DNA from: Corynebacterium halotolerans
Lineage (GTDB): Bacteria; Actinomycetota; Actinomycetes; Mycobacteriales; Mycobacteriaceae
Length of the DNA stretch: 64,000 nt
Reading direction: 5' to 3'
Assembly: GCF_001056295.1 (NCBI RefSeq)
Contig: NZ_JVMD01000023.1
Span: 1 to 64,000 of the forward strand
A program made the position numbers and the translations under genes. This document shows, piece by piece, positions 20,680 to 29,432 of this stretch; the stretch's first letter is position 1, and the number at the start of each line of letters is the position of its first letter. The notes under the pieces were generated by a model. It saw only the letters and a program-made list of their open reading frames with translations. It ran no database searches and was not told the DNA's origin.

Positions 20680-21573
20680 ATGCGTGATTTGAGTCGTTTC
20701 GCATGGTTGTCGGTGGCCGCGGCGGTCGCGACCATCGCAATGAAGGTCGCCGGCTACTTCGTCACCGGCTCGGTCGGTTTGCTTTCCGACGCCGCCGAAT
20801 CGCTGGTCAACCTGGTGGCGGCGGTTGTGGCGCTGATCGTGCTGAAGGTCGTCGCGAAGCCCGCCGACGACGACCACGAGTTCGGCCACTCCAAGGCCGA
20901 GTACTTCTCCGCCGGGCTGGAGGGGGCGATGATCTTCGTCGCCTCCGGCTTCATCATCGCCGCGTCGATCGGGCGGCTGATCGACCCGCAGCCGATCGAG
21001 CAGGTCGGCCTGGGCCTGGTGCTGTCCGTCGCCGCGTCGGTGGTCAACCTCGTGGTCGCGCTGATCCTCATCGACGCCGGCCGCAAGCACAGGTCCATCA
21101 CCCTCACCGCCGACGGCAAGCACCTGATGACGGACGTGTGGACCTCCGCCGGCGTCGTCGTCGGCGTGTTGCTGGTGTGGCTGACCCAGTGGTGGTGGCT
21201 CGACCCGGTCATCGCGCTGCTCGTCGCCCTGAACATCCTGTTCACCGGCTACAAGCTGCTGATGGAGGCCGGCAGCGGGCTGATGGACCGGGCCATGGAC
21301 GGCCCCGACCGCGCCGACGTCGACCGCATCCTCGATTCCCACCGCGACCCCGCCCGCAACATCGACGTCCACGAGGTCCGCACGCGCGTCTCCGGCCGCC
21401 AGGAGTTCATCGAGTTCCACCTCCTGGTGCCCGGCAAGTGGTCCGTCGAGCACGGCCACGACATCCTCCATGCGATGGAGGACGACCTGCGCGACCGTTT
21501 CCCCGGCGTCCACATTTCGTCGCACCTCGAGCCCATCGAGGACGAGCGCGCCTACGGAGACGTCGATCTGTAG
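20680..21573 (+). CDS. Cation diffusion facilitator (FieF-like)
   Basis: CDF transporters export divalent metals (Zn, Fe, Mn, Co) in exchange for protons. The 297-residue protein has six membrane segments and the paired metal-site motifs SDAAESLVN in TM2 and the TDVWTS region in TM5. The cytosolic loop has HEFGHSKAEYFSAG. The C-terminal cytoplasmic domain (about 210-297) contains the HVxxx-type metal-sensing fold with EFHLLVPGKWSVEHGHDI. TAAGGT ends 7 nt before the ATG (leaderless). The metal is not predictable here. Confidence 0.93.
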   Translation: MRDLSRFAWLSVAAAVATIAMKVAGYFVTGSVGLLSDAAESLVNLVAAVVALIVLKVVAKPADDDHEFGHSKAEYFSAGLEGAMIFVASGFIIAASIGRLIDPQPIEQVGLGLVLSVAASVVNLVVALILIDAGRKHRSITLTADGKHLMTDVWTSAGVVVGVLLVWLTQWWWLDPVIALLVALNILFTGYKLLMEAGSGLMDRAMDGPDRADVDRILDSHRDPARNIDVHEVRTRVSGRQEFIEFHLLVPGKWSVEHGHDILHAMEDDLRDRFPGVHISSHLEPIEDERAYGDVDL

Positions 21574-21748
21574 GCGCGGCCGACGATTCGAGCGCCGTGA
21601 CGTCGTAAAGCAGCCCCCTTTCTCCCGAATTGGGCAAAACCCCTGTGACCGCCCAAAGCCGGTCCTAGACTCCCGGGTGAAACGGCCCGTGACGGGCCCC
21701 ACGAACAGTCACGCGCGCCCCGCCGCCACCGGGGCATGGAAGGACGAC

Positions 21749-22651
21749 ATGTACCCCGAGACCAGCCCCCTGGAGTCCGCGCCCCGGCCCCGCCGGGACG
21801 TGATCATCCCCGCCGCCGACGGCCTGCTGCTGCGCGGCACCGCCTTCCGGCCGCAGGAGGACCCGGGGACGATCCGGGGCGTCATCACCGTCCACGGCGG
21901 CACCGGCGTCCCCGAGGGCTTCTACCACCGCTTCGCCGAATACGTGGCCAACAAGGGCTACGCCGTGATCACCTACTCCTACCGCGGCACCGGCCGCTCC
22001 GGCATGAAGTCCGACCCGGAGAACGCCGACATCCGCATGTCCGACTGGATCACCGAGGACGTCGGCGGCGTCATCTCCTGGGCGCGGGACGAATTCCCCG
22101 GCGTGCCCAACTTCGCAGTCGGCCACGCCGTCGGCGGCCACGGCATCGCCTACGCCGGCCCGGAGGGCACGTTCGACGCGGCGGCGCTGATCAACTGCCG
22201 CGGCATGCGCATCACCAAGGTGCCGTCGCTGGTGGGCAAGATCCGCGCGTTCACCCTGTTCAACATCATCGGCCCGATCTCCGCGACCCTGACCGGCCAC
22301 ATCCCCGCGTCGGGGTGGAAGCTGACGTCCGAGCCGCCGCTGGGCGTCATGCGCCAGTGGGCGTCGTGGGCCCGGAAGAACGACTACTTCTTCTCCGACG
22401 GCGAATTCGACTTCGACGCCCGCTTCGCCCGCGCGACGCAGCCGTTCCTGTCCATCCGCATCCCCGACGACTACTGGACCGAGGAGTCGTCCGCGGACCT
22501 GATCACCGACCGCCTGACCGGCTCGGCCGGCGTGGAGAAGCGCCAGGCCCGCCCCGCGCGCGGCCAGGGCGTCGGCTACGGCGGTTACTTCCGCAAGGGC
22601 CACGAAAAGGAGTGGGACGAGCTGCTCGAGTGGTTCGAGTCGAAGGTCTAG
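21749..22651 (+). CDS. Alpha/beta hydrolase (COG4757-like) lacking the usual serine
   Basis: A 300-residue alpha/beta hydrolase with HGGTGVPEGFYHRFAEY, YRGTGRSG and a C-terminal GYFRKG segment, the plan of the COG4757 predicted hydrolases. The nucleophile elbow reads GHAVGG: Ala127 stands where Gly-x-Ser-x-Gly enzymes have serine. This predicts either a non-hydrolytic role or different chemistry. GGAAGGA is 6 bases before the ATG at 21749; a GTG 24 codons upstream follows a TAGACT box and could be an alternative leaderless start. Confidence 0.78.
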   Translation: MYPETSPLESAPRPRRDVIIPAADGLLLRGTAFRPQEDPGTIRGVITVHGGTGVPEGFYHRFAEYVANKGYAVITYSYRGTGRSGMKSDPENADIRMSDWITEDVGGVISWARDEFPGVPNFAVGHAVGGHGIAYAGPEGTFDAAALINCRGMRITKVPSLVGKIRAFTLFNIIGPISATLTGHIPASGWKLTSEPPLGVMRQWASWARKNDYFFSDGEFDFDARFARATQPFLSIRIPDDYWTEESSADLITDRLTGSAGVEKRQARPARGQGVGYGGYFRKGHEKEWDELLEWFESKV

Positions 22652-22740
22652 CGGCCGCCGCGCCGCGCGCGGTGCCTTAACCCCACCCGGACAGTCAGCC
22701 CTCGGCGCCGGTGCCCCGCCCGTCGGGCGCCCGGCGCCTT

Positions 22741-22804
22741 AACCCACCCCGAATGCGCTGACCCACCCACTGCAACGGGTGGGTTAACTCATTCGGGGTG
22801 GGTT
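22741..22804. terminator. Family A hairpin between convergent genes
   Basis: Two 28-base arms (AACCCACCCCGAATGCG... and ...ATTCGGGGTGGGTT) pair with three mismatches around the 8-base loop ACTGCAAC. The element lies between a plus-strand hydrolase gene (ends 22651) and the minus-strand tagI (ends 22906). It matches the elements at 1-43 and 60319-60380. It is read here as a bidirectional terminator that also behaves as a dispersed repeat. Confidence 0.7.
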
Positions 22805-22905
22805 TGCGGGTAGATGGGGCGTCGGGCCGCCCGTCTCGCTGGTCGGGGTGGGTTTGCAGGTGGTTGGGGCGCGCATGGCCCCGTCGCGCGTGCCGCCCGC
22901 CCCCG

Positions 22906-23604
22906 CTACTCGTCCCACAGGCCGGAGCACCCGCGGCGCCAGGACCCCGCGAGATGCCCGTCGACCATCCCGATCGCCTCCATCAGCGCATGCGACGTCG
23001 TGGGCCCGACGAACCGGAAACCCCGCTTCTTCAGCGCCTTCGCCAGCGCGGCCGCTTCAGCCGACGTCGCCGGGATCTCGTCGACGGTCTCGGGACGGGG
23101 CGTCGTCCGCGGCAGATGCGACCAGATCAGCGCCGGCAGTCCGGGGGCGGGAAGGGGGAGGCCGGCCCGTCGCAAAGCGGCCCGCGCGTGGTCCGGCAGC
23201 GAACCGGGCCGGGTCAACGGGTCGTCGGCGTCCCGCAGCTTGACGACGGCCCGCGCATTCCCGATCGCCGCCATGACCTTGGCGCGGTTGCGCACGATCC
23301 GGGCGTCGGCGAGGGCCACCTCGACGTCGGCGCCGCCCATCGTTGCGACGCGATCGGGGTCGAAACCGTGGAAGACCTCGCGGAACGCCGGGCGCTTGGC
23401 CAGGATGACGTCCCACGACAGCCCCGACTGGAAGGCCTCCAGGCTCAGGCGCTCGAACAGGCCGGGCTCGTCGAGGATCGGCTCGCCCCACTCGGCGTCG
23501 TAGTACGCCAGCAGCCGCTCGTTGCCCAGCGCCCACGGCGTGCGCGGGCGGCCATCCGGGCCGGGAACGGCACCGGCGGGGGAGCGGGGAGGGGCGTCGG
23601 GCAT
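22906..23604 (-). CDS. tag: DNA-3-methyladenine glycosylase I
   Basis: TagI removes 3-methyladenine from alkylated DNA (base excision repair). The 232-residue protein has the TagI signature WALGNERLLAYYDAEWGEP, LSLEAFQSGLSWDVILAKR, the YxNLRSFIP-like block replaced by LPALIWSHLP, and KRGFRFVGPTTSHALMEAIGMVDGH. Residues that form the zinc snap in Escherichia coli Tag look changed: the N-terminal Cys is absent (RTPWA), YHD is YYD, and no Cys follows the final GHLAGS. The start at 23604 is chosen because TACGAT lies 6 nt upstream; a 36-residue extension is possible. Confidence 0.88.
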   Translation of the reverse strand: MPDAPPRSPAGAVPGPDGRPRTPWALGNERLLAYYDAEWGEPILDEPGLFERLSLEAFQSGLSWDVILAKRPAFREVFHGFDPDRVATMGGADVEVALADARIVRNRAKVMAAIGNARAVVKLRDADDPLTRPGSLPDHARAALRRAGLPLPAPGLPALIWSHLPRTTPRPETVDEIPATSAEAAALAKALKKRGFRFVGPTTSHALMEAIGMVDGHLAGSWRRGCSGLWDE

Positions 23605-23741
23605 GGGCCGATCGTACGCGGCGGATTGCCCGGAGGCCGCGACCGCATGGCGTTCGAACGGGCCGGGCGGGCCCGCCGGCGACGGGTGAGCGGCCGGGGA
23701 CATTCGCGGCAAATAATCATCGTTTTATCAGCACTTGGTCA

Positions 23742-23757
23742 CTTACGCAGGCGTAAG
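23742..23757. promoter_or_regulatory. Palindromic operator before hemolysin III gene
   Basis: CTTACGCAGGCGTAAG is a perfect palindrome (7-base arms, 2-base centre) that overlaps the TAAGCT -10 box (23754-23759) of the next gene. The size and position suggest a TetR-type repressor site. No regulator gene is adjacent. Confidence 0.5.
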
Positions 23758-23765
23758 CTGCCAGT

Positions 23766-24644
23766 ATGCGACCTGACGCTTTCGAGGCCCACGACGCGGA
23801 CGCCACGACCACCGCCGGCGTGCCGCCCCGGATCGATCTGACGCCGCACGTCCCCGCCGAAGGTGCGGCGGGACCGGCGGCGTCGGCCGATTCGGCGGGC
23901 GCGACCGCGGCCCCGATCAGCGCGGAGGAACGCGAGGCGCGCCCCAACGTCCCGCCCGAGGAGACGCCCCGGCGCCGCCGGCGACCCCGCTACGACCGCG
24001 GCCCCCGCCCGCTGCTGCGCGGCGTCCTCCACGAACGGTCGACGTGGGGCTTCCTCGGCTCGGGCATCGCCCTGATCGTGGTCACGGCCACCGCGCACGG
24101 GATGGGCATCGCCACGTGGATGTCGGCGCTGTACGTCGTCTGCCTGATCGGCTCGATGGCCGTGTCGGCGCTTTACCACCTGGGCCCGTGGCGCAGCGAG
24201 TCCGCGGTGCTCATGTGGCGCCGCGCCGACCACGCGATGATCGCCGTGTTCATCGCCGGCACCTACGGGCCCGTCTCCGTCATGGCGCTGCCACCCGAAC
24301 GCGCCGCGCTGCTGCTCGGGCTGTGTTGGGCGGGCACCCTGTTCGCGGTGCTGCTCAACGTCGTGTGGGTCAACCACCCCAGATGGATGGGCGTGGGCGT
24401 CTACCTGCTGCTGGGCTGGCTGGTCATCTGGGAGATCCCGGACCTGTGGAACGGCCTGGGCCCGGCGGTGACCATCCTGCTGGGCGTCGGCGGCTTCATC
24501 TACACCCTCGGCGCCCTGGTCTACGCCCTGAAGTGGCCCAACCCGTCGCGGCGTTTCTTCGGCTTCCACGAGGTGTTCCACGCCGCCACCATCGTCGCCG
24601 CGACGCTGCACCACATCGCCATCTGGCTGGCCGTCACGGCGTAG
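23766..24644 (+). CDS. Hemolysin III / YqfA-type membrane protein
   Basis: A 292-residue member of the HlyIII (PAQR-like) family. The first 75 residues are disordered, rich in Ala, Pro and Arg. About seven membrane segments follow with the family's putative metal site: SALYHLGPW, RRADHAMIAVFIAGTY and HEVFHAATIVAATLHH near the end. The function of bacterial members is unclear; the hemolysin name is historical. The gene is leaderless by pattern (TAAGCT, 6 nt, ATG) and has a palindromic operator on its promoter. Confidence 0.88.
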   Translation: MRPDAFEAHDADATTTAGVPPRIDLTPHVPAEGAAGPAASADSAGATAAPISAEEREARPNVPPEETPRRRRRPRYDRGPRPLLRGVLHERSTWGFLGSGIALIVVTATAHGMGIATWMSALYVVCLIGSMAVSALYHLGPWRSESAVLMWRRADHAMIAVFIAGTYGPVSVMALPPERAALLLGLCWAGTLFAVLLNVVWVNHPRWMGVGVYLLLGWLVIWEIPDLWNGLGPAVTILLGVGGFIYTLGALVYALKWPNPSRRFFGFHEVFHAATIVAATLHHIAIWLAVTA

Positions 24645-24668
24645 GCGCCGCGCATCTACCCTGGGCGC

Positions 24669-25145
24669 ATGGCCACGACATCGTTCGATTCCCCGCTCGG
24701 CCCGCTGGGGCTCGCCGCGTCGCCGCGCGGGCTCGTCGAAGTGTCCCTGCGCGGGCCCGTCGCACCGCACGGGCCGGAGGACGACCCCGATGCACGGGCG
24801 ATCCTGGACGTCGCGCGGCGACAGCTCACCGAGTACTTCGCCGGCGAGCGCCGGAAGTTCGACGTGCCGCTGGACGTCGACTTCGGCGACGGGTTCCGGG
24901 GGCGGGCGCTCGCCGCGCTGTCCCGCGTCCCCTTCGGCGAGACCGTCACCTACGGCGGACTGGCGGACGCCGCCGGATACCCCAAGGCCGCGCGGGCGGC
25001 GGGCACGGCGTGCTCGACCAATCCGCTGGCGATCTTCATCCCCTGCCACCGCGTCGTGCCGGCGTCGGGGGGCATCGGCAAATACGGCGGGGGCGAGCCC
25101 ATGAAGCGGGCGCTGCTGGAATTGGAGGGAACCGCGAATGCGTGA
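24669..25145 (+). CDS. ogt: Methylated-DNA--protein-cysteine methyltransferase
   Basis: Ogt repairs O6-alkylguanine by taking the alkyl group onto an active cysteine, irreversibly. The 158-residue protein ends with the PCHRVVPASGGIGKYGGG motif, with acceptor Cys126. The DNA-binding helix region VPFGETVTYGGLADAAGYPKA precedes it. TACCCT lies 6 nt before the ATG (leaderless). A nitroreductase gene follows after 30 bases. A second DNA alkylation repair gene, tag, is only 1 kb away. Confidence 0.95.
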   Translation: MATTSFDSPLGPLGLAASPRGLVEVSLRGPVAPHGPEDDPDARAILDVARRQLTEYFAGERRKFDVPLDVDFGDGFRGRALAALSRVPFGETVTYGGLADAAGYPKAARAAGTACSTNPLAIFIPCHRVVPASGGIGKYGGGEPMKRALLELEGTANA

Positions 25146-25175
25146 GGGATACGCACATGCCGGAAGGAACCGCAC

Positions 25176-25847
25176 ATGACTGACCCGAACACCGGCCCGG
25201 CCGATTTCCGCGCCCGGTTCGACGCCATGGTGCGCGGCCGCCGGGCGAACCGCGAATTCCTGCCGGAGGCGCTGCCCGAAGACGAGATCGCGGAATTCCT
25301 GGACCTGGTCCTCACCGCCCCGTCGGCGTTCAACATGCAGGCCCGCGCCATCGTGCGGGTGCGGGACCCGGAGGTCCGCGCCGCGGTGCACGAGGCCACC
25401 CGCGGCCAGCGCCAGGTCCTCGAGGCCCCGCTGCTGCTCGCCTTCATCGCCGAGCCCGACGGCTGGGAGGACACGTTCGACGAAGTCGCGGCCCAGAACA
25501 TCGAGTCGGGCCTGTGGGACGGCGCCTTTGCCGCGCAGAAGCGCGACCGCATCGCCGACTTCCAGAAGGAGCGCCGCGACCTCGGCCGCTCCCGCGAGTA
25601 CGCCATCCGCGACGCGATGATCGCCGCGTCTTTCGCCATGTTGGCCGCCGAGGCCCGCGGCTGGGCCACCTCCCCGATGACCGGCTTCGACGAGGCCGAG
25701 CTCAAGCGCGCCCTCGGTGCCGGCGATTCCGCCCGCGATGTCGCGGTCGCGCTGCTGCTGGCGGTGGGCCGCCCCGCCGGCGCACCCCGCGACCCCGGCC
25801 GGTTGCCGCTCGCGCGGCGGGTCTACGTCGACCGGTACCCGCTCTGA
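25176..25847 (+). CDS. Nitroreductase family protein
   Basis: A 223-residue FMN-dependent oxidoreductase of the nitroreductase fold. FMN-binding marks are VRGRRANREF near residue 12, the TAPSAFNMQ loop near 47, and the C-terminal MTGFDE and AVGRPAG segments. The physiological substrate is not known; members reduce nitro compounds, quinones or flavins. GGAAGGA lies 8 bases before the ATG. A long perfect hairpin follows the stop by 5 bases. Confidence 0.88.
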   Translation: MTDPNTGPADFRARFDAMVRGRRANREFLPEALPEDEIAEFLDLVLTAPSAFNMQARAIVRVRDPEVRAAVHEATRGQRQVLEAPLLLAFIAEPDGWEDTFDEVAAQNIESGLWDGAFAAQKRDRIADFQKERRDLGRSREYAIRDAMIAASFAMLAAEARGWATSPMTGFDEAELKRALGAGDSARDVAVALLLAVGRPAGAPRDPGRLPLARRVYVDRYPL

Positions 25848-25852
25848 AAAGA

Positions 25853-25893
25853 GCTTGGCGACGGCCCATGCGGTACATGGGCCGTCGCCAAGC
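25853..25893. terminator. Perfect 18-bp hairpin between convergent genes
   Basis: GCTTGGCGACGGCCCATG (25853-25870) pairs perfectly with CATGGGCCGTCGCCAAGC (25876-25893) around CGGTA, followed by GAAAAAG. It lies between convergent nitroreductase and fadH-like genes. Each arm contains the variant word CGTCGCCAAGC. Confidence 0.75.
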
Positions 25894-25899
25894 GAAAAA

Positions 25900-25952
25900 G
25901 CGGCCGCCAAGCGGACAGCGGCCGCCAAGCGGACAGCGGCCGTCAAGGGGGA
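25900..25952. repeat. 18-base tandem repeat
   Basis: GCGGCCGCCAAGCGGACA occurs twice in a row (25900-25917, 25918-25935) and a third, degenerate copy follows (GCGGCCGTCAAGGGGGA). It lies directly after the terminator hairpin, in the gap of the convergent pair. Confidence 0.75.
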
Positions 25953-25993
25953 AGCAGCCGCCGAGCGGGAATCGGCGGCAAACCGCCCGGCCG

Positions 25994-28117
25994 TCAGCGC
26001 GACAGCTCGGCCGCCAGCTCAACGGCCTGGCGGATGGCGCGCTTGGCGTCGAGCTCCGCGGCGACGTCGGCCCCGCCGATCACGTGGATGCGCGGATCCT
26101 CCGCTCCCGCGCCCAGTGCCGACCGGTCGGACTCCTGGCCGGTGCAGACGATGACGTTGTCCACCGCGATGAGCTTCCGCTCGCCGTCGACCGTGATGTG
26201 CAGGCCGTCGTCGTCGATGCGGTCGTAGGTGACGCCGGTGTACTGGTGGACGCCGGCCTTCTTCAGCTCGGCGCGGTGCACCCAGCCGGTGGTCTTGCCC
26301 AGGCCCTTGCCGATGCGCGTCTGCTTGCGCTGCAGCAGATGCACCTCGCGCAGCGGCTTCTCGTCGACCGGCTTGCCCAGCCCGCCCGGCGCCTCCGCCG
26401 GGTCGACGACGCCCCACGCGCGGCGCCACTGCTCCAACGACTGGTTCGGCTCGCGGGTCAGGTACTCGGCGACGTCGACGCCGATGCCGCCTGCGCCGAT
26501 GACCGCAACCCGCGCGCCGGCGGTGCGGCGGCCGGACAGCAGGTCGTCGTAGGGGATCACGCAATCGTGGTCGATGCCGGGGATCTCGGGGATGCGCGGC
26601 ACCACGCCCGCGGAGTAGACGATGTGGTCGAACGGCTTGGCCACCTCGTCCACCGGCGTCGCCTCGAACGACGGGTCGGCGTCCCGGTCCTTCTTCTGCT
26701 TTGCGACGTCGCCGGCAGCAGCGGAGGCGTCGTGAAGCTGATCCGCCGTGGCGCGATGGTTGAGGTGCACCGGCACGCCCAGGACCTCCAGGCGGCGCGA
26801 GAAGTAGCGCAGCGTGTGGGCGTACTCCTCCTTGCCCGGGATGGCCGCGGCGAGGCGGAACTGGCCGCCGATCGCGTCGGAGGCCTCGAAGACCTCGACG
26901 TCGTGGCCGCGGACGGCGGCGGCTTCGGCGAAGGCCAGGCCGGCGACGCCCGCGCCGATCACGGCGACGCGCCGCGGCGTCGCAGCCGGGCGCGGGGTGA
27001 GCTCCAGCTCTCGGCCGGCCACCGGGTTGACCAGGCAGGACACCTTCTTGTTGGCGAAGGTGTGGTCCAGGCAGGCCTGGTTGCAGGCGATGCACGTGTT
27101 GATCTCGTCCGCGCGGCCATCGCGGGCCTTGTGCACGAAATCCGGGTCGGCCAGCATCTGGCGGGCCAGCGACACCATGTCCGCCTGGCCGGAGGCGAGG
27201 ATGTCCTCCGCCACGCCGGGGTCGTTGATGCGGTTCGACGCGCACACCGGCACGTCGACGGCCGCCTTGAGCCGGCCGGACAGCTCCGCGAACGCCGCAC
27301 GCGGCACCGAGGTGACGATGGTGGGCACCCGCGCCTCATGCCAGCCGATGCCCGTGTTCAGCAGATCGACGCCGGCGTCGACCAGGCGGCCCGCGAGCTC
27401 CTCGGTCTCGTCCCACGTCTGGCCGTCCTCGACCAGGTCCTGCAGCGAAATGCGGTACTGCAGCATGAAGTCGTCGCCGACCTCCGCGCGGATGCGCCGC
27501 ACGATCTCGATGGGCAGCGACATCCGCCGCCGCGCCGAGCCGCCCCACTCGTCGGTGCGGCGGTTGGTGCGCCGCGCCAGGAACTGGTTGAGCAGGTAGC
27601 CCTCCGAGCCCATGATCTCGATGCCGTCGTAGCCCGCGCGCTGCGCCAGCTTCGCCGACCGCACGTAGGCGCGGATGGTGCGCTCGACGTCGAATCCGGC
27701 CAGGCGGCGGGCCTTGAACGGGGTGATCGGCGACTTCGACGTCTCCGCCGAGCGGATGAACGGGTGGTAGCCGTAGCGGCCGGCGTGCAGCACCTGCAGC
27801 ACCACGTGCGCGCCGTGGGCGTGGACGGCGTCGGTGACTCGGCGGTGGCCGTCGGCCATGCGCTTCGACGCCATCATCGAGCCTCCCGGCAGCAGCCAGC
27901 CCTCGACGTTGGGGGCGTAGCCGCCGGTGACCAGAAGCGCCGCGCCGCCTTCGGCGCGGCGGGCGAGGTAGGCGGCGAGCTTGGGCAGGTTCCGGGAGCG
28001 TTCCTCGAAGCCGGTGTGCATCGAGCCCATCATGACGCGGTTGCGCAGGGTCAGGGGACCGGCCTGGATGGGCGACAGCAGGGTGGGGTAAGCGGGGCTG
28101 GGCGCGGTGGTCGACAT
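25994..28117 (-). CDS. fadH: 2,4-dienoyl-CoA reductase-like FMN/FAD/Fe-S oxidoreductase
   Basis: A 707-residue protein of the FadH/old-yellow-enzyme type. Residues 1-350 form the FMN barrel (LHAGRYGYHP, GYDGIEIMGSEGYLLNQFL). A [4Fe-4S] cluster loop is next, CIACNQACLD then CLVNP. The C-terminal half binds FAD and NADPH (VIGAGVAGLAFAEAAAVRG and VIGAGGIGVDVAEYL). FadH helps beta-oxidise polyunsaturated acyl-CoA. Related enzymes reduce other enones, so the substrate is inferred. A flexible Lys/Asp-rich linker near residue 475 contains the 11-base word. The gene stands alone. Confidence 0.9.
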   Translation of the reverse strand: MSTTAPSPAYPTLLSPIQAGPLTLRNRVMMGSMHTGFEERSRNLPKLAAYLARRAEGGAALLVTGGYAPNVEGWLLPGGSMMASKRMADGHRRVTDAVHAHGAHVVLQVLHAGRYGYHPFIRSAETSKSPITPFKARRLAGFDVERTIRAYVRSAKLAQRAGYDGIEIMGSEGYLLNQFLARRTNRRTDEWGGSARRRMSLPIEIVRRIRAEVGDDFMLQYRISLQDLVEDGQTWDETEELAGRLVDAGVDLLNTGIGWHEARVPTIVTSVPRAAFAELSGRLKAAVDVPVCASNRINDPGVAEDILASGQADMVSLARQMLADPDFVHKARDGRADEINTCIACNQACLDHTFANKKVSCLVNPVAGRELELTPRPAATPRRVAVIGAGVAGLAFAEAAAVRGHDVEVFEASDAIGGQFRLAAAIPGKEEYAHTLRYFSRRLEVLGVPVHLNHRATADQLHDASAAAGDVAKQKKDRDADPSFEATPVDEVAKPFDHIVYSAGVVPRIPEIPGIDHDCVIPYDDLLSGRRTAGARVAVIGAGGIGVDVAEYLTREPNQSLEQWRRAWGVVDPAEAPGGLGKPVDEKPLREVHLLQRKQTRIGKGLGKTTGWVHRAELKKAGVHQYTGVTYDRIDDDGLHITVDGERKLIAVDNVIVCTGQESDRSALGAGAEDPRIHVIGGADVAAELDAKRAIRQAVELAAELSR

Positions 28118-28253
28118 GTATGGGAGTATCTCATTTTTCGGCGGGAATGTGGCGCGTATCACCGAATGTGGCCGTCGGGTGCCCGCGCCCGGTTCGTCGC
28201 CGCCCCACCGCCGAATGCGCCGGTAACCTCGACGGGGTAGGAGGAGGGACGGC

Positions 28254-29330
28254 TTGAGGCACATCAACGGGAACCGGAACCGCCGAAGCATGCTGAAATT
28301 GCTCGGGCTCGCCGCCGTCGGCGCCACCGCCGGAGTGATCGCCGGGCGCGTCGTCGACGTCGCCGGGTCGCCGGGCGACGCCCCCGGGACGCCGTCGACG
28401 ACGTCGCGGGTGGCCGGCACCCCGCATCGCGCGCCGGGCCCGGAGGTGCGGCCGAGGGTCGTCGACTCCGGGTCGCCGGTGACCATGCGCATGACCTACG
28501 GCGCCGATGCCCGCCAATTCGGCGACCTCCACCTCCCGCCCGCCATGGTCGAGGGCGCCCCGGCGCCCACGCGCGCGGAAGGTCCAGAAGGGGTCCGCGC
28601 CGAGGCGGCGGCGCGAACCACGGTGCGGTCGGCGCGCCCGGTGCCGCTGGTGGTGATGATCCACGGCGGCGGCTGGACCGACGGGTCGACGGCCGCCAGC
28701 ACAGCGCACCAGGCGAAGGACCTAGCCGATTCCGGATTGGCCGTGTGGAACATCGAGTACCGCGGCACCGGCGGCGAGGGCGGTTGGCCGCGGACGTACG
28801 AGGACGTCGCCGCCGCCATCGACGTCATCCCGCACCTGGCGGCCCGCTCGCCGGTGCCCCTGGACCTGGGCCGCGTGGCCGTCACGGGGGTCAGCGCCGG
28901 CGGCAGCCTGGCCGCGTGGGCGGCGAACAGGGAAGCGCTTCCCGACGGCGTGCCGGGCGCGAAGCCGGCGTTCCCCATTCGCAATTGCGTGGCCATGTGC
29001 GGCGTCTACGACCTCGCCCGGGCGATCCGGTGGGGCGACCCGTTCATCCTCCCCCTTTTGGGCGGCGCACCCGAAGAATTCCCCGATCGGTACCGCGGCA
29101 CGTCCCCCATCGCGTATTTCGCGCCGGGCGTGCGCACCGTCGTGTTCCACGGCCGCAACGACACTGTCGTCGACGTGCAGCAGGCCATCTCCTACGAGGC
29201 CGCCGCACGACGGCACGGCCGGCCCGTCGAAACGCACATCTTCGACGATGCCTCGCACGGCTCCTGGGCCGAGATCCACGGCCCCCAATGGCGGGCGGTG
29301 AAGCAGGCGCTGCTCGCGCAGTTGCGCTGA
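28254..29330 (+). CDS. Exported alpha/beta hydrolase (BD-FAE-like esterase), paralogue 1
   Basis: A 358-residue esterase of the BD-FAE/kynurenine formamidase-like group. The N-terminus carries RNRRSMLKLLGLAAVGATAG, a twin-arginine-type signal, so it probably works outside the membrane. The catalytic parts are VMIHGGGW (oxyanion hole), TGVSAGGS (nucleophile Ser), HGRNDTVVD (acid) and DDASHGSW (His). Residues 40-110 are a disordered linker. The start is a TTG at 28254 with a very strong GGAGGAGGGA upstream. A shorter paralogue (33857) shares the same signal and motifs across lysX. Substrate unknown. Confidence 0.83.
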   Translation: MRHINGNRNRRSMLKLLGLAAVGATAGVIAGRVVDVAGSPGDAPGTPSTTSRVAGTPHRAPGPEVRPRVVDSGSPVTMRMTYGADARQFGDLHLPPAMVEGAPAPTRAEGPEGVRAEAAARTTVRSARPVPLVVMIHGGGWTDGSTAASTAHQAKDLADSGLAVWNIEYRGTGGEGGWPRTYEDVAAAIDVIPHLAARSPVPLDLGRVAVTGVSAGGSLAAWAANREALPDGVPGAKPAFPIRNCVAMCGVYDLARAIRWGDPFILPLLGGAPEEFPDRYRGTSPIAYFAPGVRTVVFHGRNDTVVDVQQAISYEAAARRHGRPVETHIFDDASHGSWAEIHGPQWRAVKQALLAQLR

Positions 29331-29432
29331 CCGGGTGCGGCGCGGGGTGACGGGGCGCGGCGTCGAAGCGGTACCGAAGGGAACGCGCTGACCCGGTGCG
29401 GCGCGGGGCGACGGGGCGCGGTGTCGCGGCGC
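29324..29432. repeat. Imperfect direct repeat, 61-base period
   Basis: A segment of about 42 bases (GCGCTGACCGGGTGCGGCGC...) at 29324 recurs at 29385 with a few substitutions. The first copy contains the stop codon of the esterase gene. The rest of the 332-base gap to lysX (29331-29662) holds AT-richer sequence near 29500 (TTGTTGATAAG, TTGACC) that may carry the lysX promoter. Confidence 0.6.

Noticed and set aside
25900..25952. Possible CRISPR array in short repeats after the nitroreductase gene
   Set aside because: The units are 18 bases without unique spacers, only two to three copies, and no cas genes are present.
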